NCBI RefSeq assembly: GCF_041381155.1
Contig: NC_091137.1
Location: 16,425,765-16,489,764 of the forward strand
DNA length: 64,000 nt
Reading direction: 5' to 3'
DNA from: Argopecten irradians
Lineage: Eukaryota > Mollusca > Bivalvia > Pectinida > Pectinidae
Positions within the stretch are counted from its first letter, which is position 1, and the number at the start of each line of letters is the position of its first letter. The position numbers were made by a program, and so were the translations under genes. Below the pieces are notes generated by a model. That model searched no databases, was not told the DNA's origin, and saw only the letters and a list, made by a program, of their open reading frames with translations. Of this stretch, positions 1 to 11,000 are shown in pieces.

Positions 1-169
1 ATAGTTCAAAAGTATTTCCAATCTCATCAATAAAAATCCATAATCCATACAATTTCATCAAATTTGAATATTGTTTGTGTTATTTTCAATGATGTCAAGT
101 TCATTATCAAAGTTTATTAAAACATTAAATAAATGCAAACTTTGACAATACAACAAAACAACTACATAC

Positions 170-2657
170 CACAATATCTCTCTGGAACTCAAACAAGTCC
201 ACTCTCTGCCAATTACTGCCATCCAGAGCAAGGACATTCCAAAACTGTCATAAACAACACACCTTATAATTGTTTGATCTTCATTAGATACGCAGGTTTC
301 AGGATCCCAAAACTAGATTGGTAAAGCGTAATTTACTGTCGATTAGTCCCACCTTCTGATGATTGTGACGTCACAAAGTTCACCTCAAAACATGATGTCA
401 AAATCACTGGAAGGTGCGACTAATCAATGGTAAACTGAAATTTACCCACTTCGTTTGAGATCTCGAAAGCCCTATATATTATAGCAAGGTTTTAACTTCA
501 AATGCATGTATTACAATGTATCTCATTACCATTAGACTAGCGAACAGTTAATTGATGGATACATGCAAACCATGGTTATAATACACTTAATTAAACACAA
601 TTTTATGAAAGAATACATTTTAAATGCTATGTATCATCATTGCATTATATTGGTGATAATACACATTTCTGTTCAATACAAAACAACAGCTTGAAAATGT
701 TATTACTTACAGTCAATACATCAAAGTCATTTTGACCCTTACTTTGAATATATTAATATGTATGTAATGTTGATCCCTTACCCTTGCTACCTGGGCACAG
801 CGACATAATGACACAACATCTAGAAATGAAAATATCCTGAAAGAAAAATAAACATGGGATCACGCATCAATTGCAGTTTAATTTTGATATTTCTATAGAA
901 ATACTGTGTTCAAAGTGATTCAATATTTCCAGATCAAATTTGGTTAAGCATTTAATTCTATCATTTATTTACAGTCAAAATATAACTTAATTGATATTTG
1001 TAATCTATATCAGTAATTAATGTAACAGCGGTGTTGATTTAATTTAACTGATTGACCTATTTATCTGCCACATACCTTAAAATATGCAAGTACTTAGGTG
1101 ATTAGAGAAAAAGAAATATCAAAGGTGGCAGGGTCAATTACAGCAGGCAGAAAGTACCTCTTTAGGTCTGCATTTTATTTGACGACCGTTTTTGTGCTTA
1201 CTGAAATTAGGCCAGGGCCCATGACTTCATCAGGTCAAATTACAGATCTATTAGTATGTCTACTCCTAAAGTACAAAGATTGAATTGTTATATTTGTTTA
1301 TTTTATACCAGTTACCTCAATAATAACTCCTTGGGTAGCTTTTTATTTATTGTAGCATCATCATCTGTGATAGGTGTGACTGGTATGGACTGAAAAAAAA
1401 ATCAACACATAGTTATCCACAAGCTTAAGTATCAGTGAGAGTTATCATAGTTACGGGGCTAGATATTTATGGTAAGTGAATTGCTTTCGGTAAATACGAT
1501 GGATGTACAAAAAACAATGTATACATATAAGAGTTAACAGAACACAACATCCGCATCATATTATAACCCAAAAGGCAATGTCTGCAGAACAATAGAAGCT
1601 GGAAAGGCTAATATTAACTGTAAGTTTAGCATCAAATTCTCCGCCTTATATATAGGGTACGTATTAGCATGCTGTTCGCAGACCCGTAAATATTTCCACT
1701 TTAATCACTTTTATTTTTTTTTGTTTCTGGTACATGGCAATTGATGATCATCAAAGTTTTATCATATGCATAGATCTAAAATCAAAACAATTAATTTTCA
1801 TTGTAAAAGTTAATTATGTATATATGTTGATTTGATCTGTATATTAGTTCACCATTGCTTTAGATGCTAGGCTTATAGCCCTATTACAAGAATTTTCAAC
1901 CTCTTTATGCCGAATGACATTATGGACAGCAGTCTTTAGATATTACTGTTTTATTTTCCAATGAAATATGAATTAATATTTTAAAGAAATCCATTTAATG
2001 TAATACAAAGGTTGGTGTACATATTTTATTTCATCCATAGAGAAAAACTATTTTTAATTTTATTAAACTTTCCTAGCAAAGAACATTGACATCCCTTGAC
2101 TATTTCTAGATCTCTTGGAATAATTAGCAGTAATTAATTAAAACATTAATGTAACATAATCTGTTCTTATTACCCTTAGACATAATGTGAATTTCAGAAC
2201 TACAAAGAAACGTTGATGGGTAATTTACGAAAAAAATATCAATATCTGAATTTCCGTCAATTATAATCTCTCTCTTTGTTATGGCCATGCCATGTGCCTA
2301 TGTACACAATAGGCTTATTACAGAACTTGTGCCGTTTAGTATGCGCAAGAACAAACTCATTTCGATAGATTGATTTGAAAATAATACGGAAATTAAATCA
2401 GCAGTAGTATGCCACCTTGTCTAAAAATTATTGCTCTTATATGTGAAGAGACACAAAACGATGTAGACTGCCTGCTAACTGGCATCTTCCTGTCAAAATG
2501 CCTCCAGCCGATCAGCTGAGAGAGATGACAGCCGAAAGGAAGAAAATAACAACACTGGTTCCCTGGCTTTATGCCGTTAATGCGAGTGATTTTGTGCTGA
2601 AAAACTCACCTCTGATCTGCTATGGTTGTGATGATTGAAATTGTTGTAATGATTCAT
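170..2657 (-). CDS. FBXL20: F-box/LRR protein, FBXL2/FBXL20 type, 5' part (4 coding exons, runs off the left edge)
   Basis: Substrate-recognition subunit of an SCF (SKP1-CUL1-F-box) ubiquitin ligase; the F-box binds SKP1 and the LRRs, lying outside the window, bind substrate. Coding exons in minus order are 2657-2610, 1389-1316, 836-782 and 244-170, all with AG acceptors and GT donors and agreeing phases (0, 2, 0, 0), giving 84 codons so far. Exon 2 ends in NKKLPKELLL, exon 3 reads FSFLDVVSLCRCAQVAR and exon 4 reads WNVLALDGSNWQRVDLFEFQ; these match my memory of the F-box of human FBXL2/FBXL20 nearly residue for residue. The ATG at 2657 is chosen because exon 1 (MNHYNNFNHHNHSRSE) ends phase 0 at a strong gtgagt donor and joins exon 2 in frame; this N-terminus is the least certain part. 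The C-terminal CaaX-like end that separates FBXL2 from FBXL20 is not visible, so the symbol is a family call. Confidence 0.88.
295..471. repeat. Foldback MITE, copy 1
   Basis: A roughly 177-bp inverted-repeat element in FBXL20 intron 3. Ends are GGTTTCAGGATCCCAAA and an inverted TTTGAGATCTCGAAAGCC; the inner arms are also inverted (GATTAGTCCCACCTTC against GAAGGTGCGACTAATC) around a TGACGTCA core. The same layout recurs at 7132-7306. Confidence 0.7.
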
Positions 2658-2775
2658 ACCGATAATGCATCTAGACGTCGAATGTCGTCAATTTTCACTC
2701 AGAATCAATTCATTGAACAAAAGAAAAATAATAACACGAATGGCCATCCCTGCTAGCTGAGTAAACCCGCATCTG

Positions 2776-3055
2776 ATTGGTCAATTGTTGTGACGTAATT
2801 TCTTGCCCTTGACAGGTACGCGAAATTAACGGTCTCATCTAAGATGATTCACACTAATAAATTAGTGCATTTATTACTTTCTACAATCACTTGCGTGTTT
2901 GTAAAACTTTGCAATCGATAGAGGAGAGAGCAAAACATGTCTACGAAAATAAAGATTCGCCAATCTATTTGTTGACATCATGTTCTCAGCCAATGAAAGC
3001 AATGGTTACAAACGGGATACTTGCACTGCCAATGTTTTGGTTTTGTATGACGTCA
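2776..3055. promoter_or_regulatory. CCAAT/CRE cluster, probable FBXL20 promoter, possibly bidirectional
   Basis: Upstream of the FBXL20 ATG (2657, minus strand) lie an inverted CCAAT box (ATTGG, 2776-2780) and a CRE-like TGACGTAA (2791-2798). Further out are three plus-strand CCAAT boxes (2960, 2990, 3029) and a perfect CRE TGACGTCA (3048-3055). The next gene on the plus strand is TFCP2, so the cluster could serve both directions. No TATA box was seen. Assignment as a promoter is inference from position and motifs. Confidence 0.45.
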
Positions 3056-3477
3056 TTTGACTCCTCCATTCGGGTATCATCGGCAACATCATGTTACCAA
3101 AAGTTGAAAATAAGTCCCAGTCCAAATGCATGATACGTTAAAATAAAAATAAAAATGTGTAATTTATTATCTTTTTTTTTATCTTTTTTTTTCAAAATAG
3201 AAATACCTTTTTCTTTCACCATGAATATAATATCAACATTTCTATTGATCATGAATATCATCAAATTTTTTTCCCAATCTCTCTATGTTAGCTGCCAAAT
3301 TTTAGGCCCAAAATGATATCAATAATTCGAAATATGGTTTAGTTGGAAAACTTCAATTTTGTTAAAATATTGTGTCAGTAATTGAATTAAACTAATGATG
3401 TTTGTGTAGAATTTGTTGATAGCCATAGGCAGGTGGCTGGGAAGGGACATATAATATATGTATATAAGTTACATAAC

Positions 3478-3600
3478 TTGCGTGCGAACGCAATGGGGCA
3501 CTAAATATTGCGTGCGAACGCAAAACAATGTTGGGTTTCAACGTGCGTACGAACGCATCTATTGCGTGTGAAATCAATAACTATTGCGTGTGAACGCAAT
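3478..3600. repeat. Cluster of palindromic GCGTGYGAACGC motifs
   Basis: Five closely spaced copies or near copies of the quasi-palindrome TTGCGTGCGAACGCAA in about 120 bp. They are richer in CpG than the flanks and sit directly before the 3.6-4.9 kb minisatellite. Confidence 0.75.
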
Positions 3601-3612
3601 ACTATTGTTCTA

Positions 3613-4915
3613 ACCACGAAGTTACCCGCCAGTCGGGAGTACGGGACCACTAGCTAGTACAGTACTGACGGTACCCGACAGTCGGGAGTACGGGACCACT
3701 AGCTAGTACAGTACTGACGGTACCCGACAGAAGGGAGTACGGGACCACTATAGTACTGAGCCTCTGTCGACATTACCTGACAGTCGGGAGAATGTGACCA
3801 CTAACTAGTACTGACGACATCACCCGACAATCGAATATGGGACCATTAGTTCTGCCTGTACCCGACAATCGTGAGCACGGGACCACTAGTACTGACGGTA
3901 CCCGACAGTCGGGAGCACGGGACCTCTAGTACTGACGGTACCCGACAGTCGGGAGCACGGGACCACTAGTACTGACGACATCACCCGACAGTCGAATATG
4001 GGACCACTAGTAATGACGACGTTACCCGACAGTCGAGAGCACGGGACCTCTAGTACTGACGGTACCCGACAATCGGGAGCACGGGACCACTAGTACTGAC
4101 GGTACCCGACAGTCGGGAGCACGGGACCACTAGTACTGCCGGAACCCGACAATCTGGAGCACGGGACCACTAGTAATGACGATACCCGACAGTCGGGAGC
4201 ACGGGACCACTAGTACTGTCGACATCAACCGACAGTCGAATATGGGACCACTAGTAATGACGACGTTACGCGACAGTCGGGAGCACGGGACCTCTAGATA
4301 GTACTGAAGACGTCAACCGACAGTCGGGGTTATGGCACATCTAGTACTGACGGACGTTAACCGGCAGTCGAGAGTAAGGGACCACTAGTACTGACGACGT
4401 GAACTCTCAGTCGGGAGCCGGGACCACTAGTACTGACGACGTTAACCGACAGTCGGGAGCCGGGACCACTAATACTGACGACGTTAACCGACAGTCGGGG
4501 TTACGGAACCACTAGTACTGACGACGTTAACCGACAGTCGGGGTTACGGAACCACTAGTACTGACGACGTTAAACCACAGTCGGGGTTACGGAACCACTA
4601 GTACTGACGACGTTAACCGACAGTCGGGGTAACGGAACCACTAGTACTGACGACGTTAAACCACAGTCGGGGTTACGGAACCACTAGTACTGACGGACGT
4701 TAACCGGCAGTCGGGGTTACGGAACCACTAGTACTGACGGACGTTAACCGACAGTCGGGGTTACGGAACCACTAGTACTGACGGACGTTAACCGGCAGTC
4801 GGGAGTACTGACGACGTTAACGTTGGCCTGATAGTCAGGAGTATACTGTACGGGACTACTAGTAGACGGACGTTAGTCGACAGTCGGGATTACGGTACCT
4901 CTAGTATAATGAAGA
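3613..4915. repeat. Minisatellite, about 40-46-bp unit with a hairpin core
   Basis: About 30 imperfect tandem copies. The unit holds CCCGACAGTCGGGAG, ACGGGACCACTAGTACTG and a linker ACGGTAC or ACGACGTTAA; CCGAC and GTCGG form a short stem in each unit. Unit length and linker drift from left to right (GGTAC type at left, GACGTTAAC type at right), so the array is made of subfamilies. It lies between FBXL20 and TFCP2. Confidence 0.9.
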
Positions 4916-7131
4916 CAAGTCAGCAGTAAGGGACCAATAGTACTGAAATAATGAAGTAATAATTAAAATATTTGATTTTTGATACTTTACGAAAAAATAT
5001 TCCGGATTTTAAAGGTTGGTTTTAATAGTTACCTCACACAAAGTGTTTCCGTTTCATTTTTTCGTCGTAAAATTAATACATCATTATATAAATAGTGCAA
5101 TAAAGAGCCATAATTACAGAGTATATATATACATATACGTAGTTCAACTGCTATGTTGTTTTTCTTTCGTGACATCTAAATTAATTAAAAAATGAAGGAT
5201 TCCAATGTCGTAAATTACACGAACTAGTTTCTGGTAACAAAACAGCTTCATATTTTTTGTGGTAAGATATTTTGTTTACGAATATGGATGTATTGTTTGT
5301 ATTATGATTAAGATACCTTTGTATATGTGCATGATGTTAAATGTTTTGAGGTGATCCTAGGTGAAACAGTAGTTATTATTGCCAACACGATCAATGTTTG
5401 TGTTGACCTGTTCAGGCTGGGCTTGTCAAGAAACATGGAGATCGAGCACTTGGCATGGCATGGTCTCACATGCGTAGGGTTTTTCGCTCACTCCAAGTGA
5501 TTCCCTATGATGATTAATTATCAAAATTTTAATTATATTCATTCCTATTCATATTGATGTCACACATCCAGTTCTTTCGTGAAGTGTGGGTGTACTCTTT
5601 GTTGTTCCATAATTGCTGCAAAGGGGAGATAATTCATGAGCTGTGCTTTTTACACCTTTCAATCTTTAGTGCATAATTAAACCAAGCTATCCATATATGG
5701 TAGCATGCGATATACTTTGGGTATATCGTGATTCATCAATATCTTAACAGGAATAGATAATAAAAATCTGATCTTTCAAGTTTTGTATTATTATACTCAT
5801 TATTAATCATGCAGATTTCTAAATACAGATTTTTATTTTTGCTATTGTATTTTAAACATTGCTCTTGAAAGCTAGATAAGTCTCAGGAAGTTCTACTCAA
5901 TATTTTGCAGAGATTTTGGGTCAATTTAATTTAAAAAATTGATATTAATTGATCTATCATCATGAAAAAATTAAATATTTAATTTGCAATTTAGTTTGGA
6001 AATATCGTAGATGTGTGTTAGGATTAATTCAAAATTATGTGATTTGTTTTTGGAAGAAAACTAATAATAAAATTGTTGTTTTGGATTCACAATCATCTTT
6101 ATCAATCTTACTTAAAACAGTTGTGATAACCAGCGAATATCACCTGCTTGATGTTTCATTATAGAGGTTTGAGATCATGAAAGTGCAATTATTACCAGAT
6201 TATAAGTGCAAAAGGAAACAAATTTTCTATTTTGTTGTTCAGAGAATGAGTTCACATTTGTGTTACAAGCGTTTTAATGATGGCAAAAATATTTTCAGGT
6301 TATTCAAAAGAAGAAAAAATACTGAAATGGAAGATAAATTAGATGAGGTGAGTGACATATTGAATTATCATTACTATATAAATAACATAGAGATCTGTAA
6401 TAAATTAAAGCAGGAAATCTTTGAATGAAACGATAGTTAATGTTTGAAAATATATCTCAGTCTACATTATATATTATAATGACTTTTTCTATTCACGTTT
6501 TGTTATGCAGATTCTGAATGATTATGCTGTGAAATGTATTCCCTACCTAAGTTTTATAGTATGCTTATAAATTGTAATGCAGAAATGACACAATGATAGA
6601 TTTGTTATTGATGATCCATTGGTGACACTTCTGATATGAGGCATTCAATTAGGAATTAAATGATAAATTACAATATGTAAGGCCAAGCAAAATATATGTC
6701 TGTTAAGGGTTACCTTACCAACCCTAATTTTTTACCCCTGACCCTAATTTTTTTCCACTTTTCTGTGAAAAAGAAAAAAAATAAAAGTTGGGATTTCGAT
6801 CTCAAACTCCTGAGTTCCGGCCATTATTTAGAGTTAAAGACACTAAAAAAAAGAAATTCCCGACCAACCAACGTTCTTTTTTTTGCCAATGTAACTCTAT
6901 ACAGACATATAATTTTTTTGGCCTAATACAGTGTAATTGATAAATCTGCTCAGCAGTAAATTCAAGAAAAATATTTATATAGCCTTATTTTTCATTGTTT
7001 TACAAGAACTGATTCAATATTGTCACCATAATATCCTATGCTATCCACAAAATGCAAATCATTCTCAAATTTCTTGCTTTGATAACAATGATCCTTACAA
7101 GTTTATAGACACTAAGACATCCTTATATGGG
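4916..7131. other. AT-rich stretch upstream of TFCP2, with a possible non-coding exon
   Basis: No convincing gene. Short open frames here are AT-rich and resemble nothing I know. The segment 6299-6347 is flanked by a fair acceptor (attttcag) and a good donor (gtgagt), so it could be a 5' UTR exon of TFCP2. In the phase needed to join the exon at 7987 it contains a stop, so it would be non-coding. Confidence 0.3.
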
Positions 7132-7306
7132 GGTTTCAAGATACCAAAACAACATGGGTGAAGTATGATTTACCTTTGATTAATCACACCGTCTGGTGCT
7201 TGTGATGCAACTGGGACAAAAAACACACCAAACTATGATTTCACATTAACTGGATGGTAGGATAATAACTTCATCCATGTTCACTTCATTTTGGTATCTT
7301 AAAACC
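7132..7306. repeat. Foldback MITE, copy 2
   Basis: Same family as 295-471. Ends are GGTTTCAAGATACCAAAA and an inverted TTTTGGTATCTTAAAACC; the length is about 175 bp. The two copies have diverged considerably, so the family is not young. Confidence 0.7.
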
Positions 7307-7373
7307 TGTATTGCAAAGTAAGCATGTGTGTACTGATTTGGTCCACTTTATTGTGTTTTATTTGTGGATTCAG

Positions 7374-7418
7374 GTACAAAGGATAGCCAGGAGAAAGAGA
7401 GCTGATTAATAACTTGAG
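7374..7418 (+). other. Possible non-coding 5' exon of TFCP2
   Basis: Acceptor tgtggattcag and donor GAG|gtaaggtg enclose 45 bp, 569 bp before the first coding exon. It contains stops in the frame that would join 7987, so it would be UTR. Support is splice-site shape only. Confidence 0.25.
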
Positions 7419-8014
7419 GTAAGGTGAGAAATTCTTGACAACATTGAAGTCAAAATACTCTCTTGTATTTTCTGAAATAGCTTGACTTTAATAAATTACT
7501 TGACAGTGGATCTAGTTGGTCTGCATTTTATTCAGAATACTAAAAACATTTAGTAAATATTTTAGTAATGTTATATTGCATGTTTGAATTCTTCAAATTT
7601 AATTCACGAAATGAAAACAATCATCAATGGATTGTATAAGCCTTATATTTTAAAAAAATGAAATTTTAGATATTCACATATATCCATTTAAATTTCTAAA
7701 AGTCATACAAAGATAAAAGAGCACCTGTGTATGTAAACATGCACATTTGTATTCCATTTACGACTTTGTATTTTCTCAGATACCAGTTAAAATAATGGCA
7801 TGAATGACATTTGTAGTCATATCTGTACACACTTAACAATTTAGTGGTTATTTTCTTTTATTGTACTTGTGAGATACTTGCCATGCTTACTAGTAGGAGT
7901 TGAAAATAAAACTAAAATCTTAGGTTTTACTACTTGTGTCAGTTACACTAGTAGATTGTCTTAACATATTTGTCTTTACCTTTCAGCAGCTGTCGCTTTG
8001 GTGATACAGACCAA

Positions 8015-11000
8015 ATGTCTTTCACCTGGACAACAGTAGAACGAGATAGCCCTGGTACACAGGGCGGTAAACGAACAAAAATGTCACATCCAATCACGAG
8101 CTGGGACATCAATGATACACTGGCCGCAGATTTTGATGGCTCCCTCTCAGGGCTTGGTACAGAACTGGGGACAGGGACATATAATATGAGGTAAATATCA
8201 TACCTAGTTTCTCTCGAGTTTCCCCACCTCACATCATTCATCATCTTTATATGTATTGTGTAAAGATAATTTGACTTGGGGCTTGTTCTACAGTCGTCAA
8301 TAAACACAGTTGCTTCTGTTACTTGCCTTAAAATAAGGGTATGAAATGTAGCCAGACAATAAGGCCATACAAATATATCAGCCAGCCCTCTCTGTAGGTA
8401 TTTTGAATTACTTTGGGAAAAGTAGGAATTAATAGCATGAGTCTCCCACTGAAAAATTGACATGAAAATTTTGTTTTATAAAAAATGTTTCATCAAAGAA
8501 TTGACTATTGAGAACCATGATACAATTATTTTATTTGTCTTCAGTGAAGCCCTGCTGGCACTTCCTGTCTTCAAACAAGAAAATCTGGACAATGGGTATG
8601 AAAATTTAAAACATTCATCAAATACTCTGTAAATTAGTAAAATGGCAGTAAACTCTCTTTGCTTGTCAAGATTAAACAAAATGGAAGAATCATATTTCTG
8701 GTTGTGAAATTGTTAAATGTTAAGTTAAATTGAAGAACAAAGCAGCACAGCTAGTAAAACCTGTGTCAGTGACCACCTGCTATGAAGAGCATTTTCCTCT
8801 CTCCCTTGGGTTGTCTTTATAGAAAGGTTTGACTGTATTTTCAGTCTTTTTGTACTTAGTAAAAAGTAAAATGAACATACCATATTGATTGATGTGTTAG
8901 ATATATATGATGAAGATGATAATTTTGTATAATTCTAGATTCCAGTACATCCTTGGGGCGGCCACCTCTCCAGCAGTTAAGATTAACGAGGAAACACTCA
9001 CTTACCTTAATCAAGGTGAGGTTATTTAGTATTTTATTCATTACACGTTACATGATTAAACAAATCACAAAAATATTGATTGATGTATGGTTACCATTTT
9101 TATAATATGAATAGATATTGAATCTACATTCTTATCAAAGACATTGTGTAATGTTGTATGAAATGTGATTCTGATTTATATCAGGGCATCCAATAGACCC
9201 TTAAGAGTATGTTTTTGACTCTCAGAAATCAGATTTGTCTCTTTGAGTATGAAGCATGTGTCTATTTGTCATATGTTTTGACTCTTCAGATTTCTGAGAA
9301 ATGGTGATTTGACTCCTGACTCTGCTAAGGGTCAACTTTATGTACTGTACATCATTGTATATATATCAATCTGATTAAAACACCATTACTATTTAGCAAA
9401 CTCTGTTCTAAACGAGTTTGGTATGGCTTACAATCAATTTAGAATATCAAAATATGCTAGAAAAGGGGATTTAGGGGTAATTTGATGCATTTCCATGTAG
9501 AAGTCGTAACGATAACCACGTTTAATCTGCGAGCGAATGATGTTTGTCCTTGAATGTTTGAAAAAACGGCAAATTCTGTAAGAAATTTATTAACAGCCGA
9601 TGAATCTTGAATACATTTAACGTACTTTAGACGGTATTAATAATTAATAAGTTATTCTCCAGGTGACCTTTGGATATGGCCATTCAAATTGCTGCCTGCA
9701 AATTTTGACAGTGAATTTCAGGGGACGGAATAGTTTAAAAACTGTCTAAATTATTTTCTTGTACGTAATCATCTCGCCCAAAGGCACAACAAAGCTAACT
9801 GTATATGTATACTGGGACGAAATGCCGTTATCAATTGACGTATCAAGGGGTAGAAATGTATTTTATCTGAAGTACACGTGGTATAAAATTGTGTCCCTTG
9901 TGTACTGATTGTTTCCTCTTATGTACGAATTAGTTGTCTCAGTTGTCTTCCCTTGCGTGTTTATTGGTTGTTTGTCTCCTTTTGTGTACATATGGATTAT
10001 TTCCCCTGTAGGTCAATCCTATGAGATCAAGTTGAAGAAGCTAGGCGACTTGTCTGACATGCAAGGAAAATGTCTCCGGGTAAGTACTTATACATGTGTA
10101 TTTGATGTAAAATGTAGCAAAATATTGTCAGGTTGTTTTTTTCTGGATTCAATGCTGTCGTTAAACTGTGATCAGTATAATAACTTTCAACCTGAGTAAT
10201 GTGTAAACAAAAAGTGCAATCACAAAGAAATTAGCAACATAGATTATGCTTAAAAAGAAATAGGATGATGACAGTATATCATATGCTTTTGGAGGAAAGG
10301 TAAATCTAATTATACTTGACAAAAATTAGTCATTTCCCTCGCCTGATACTACTGGTGTATTTTGATTAAATGTTGTTGTTTAATTATCTTGTGAAATATT
10401 TTGCATTTGTAGAGTGTTGTAAAAGTTTGTTTTCATGAACGTCGTCTTCAATACATGGAGAAGGAACAGTTGGAATCCTGGAAACAGATACGGCCTGGAG
10501 AACGAATCATGGATATAGGTAGTTAAGTTAATCTAAGCTACAGTATTTGAGTTTTGAGTAACGAAATTGGCTATAGCCAAGTGTAATAGGAGTTTCTGTA
10601 GAGTAAGCATCTCTTATTAGTGTTAAAACTGTTAGAAATATTTTTATATCAGTGCTGTTGATAGACAGTTAATTTGATTTTATCATTATTCTAAACACTT
10701 TATGTTGCAAATCAGCAAGTTTTTTTTTGTAGCAGTCTTTCACACTATGATTTCTGTTCAGTGTTAGCCTCTATATCAATCACAAGGAAACAGAAAAATA
10801 CTGAAGAAGACACTCTCACATTGACACAGGCATACTAACAGAAGACATTCTCACATTTACACAGGCATACTTACAGAAGACATTCTCACATTTACACAGG
10901 CATACTAACAGGAGACATTCTCACATTTACACAGACATGCTAACAGAAGACATTCTCACATTTACACAGGCATACTAACAGAAGACATTCTCACATTTAC

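Noticed and set aside
133-324. 63-codon plus-strand frame
   Set aside because: Overlaps antisense the FBXL20 exon at 170-244 and part of a MITE; no family resemblance.
7948-8463. 171-codon minus-strand frame
   Set aside because: Antisense of TFCP2 exon 1 and intron 1; the plus strand has the family-matching protein with correct splice sites.
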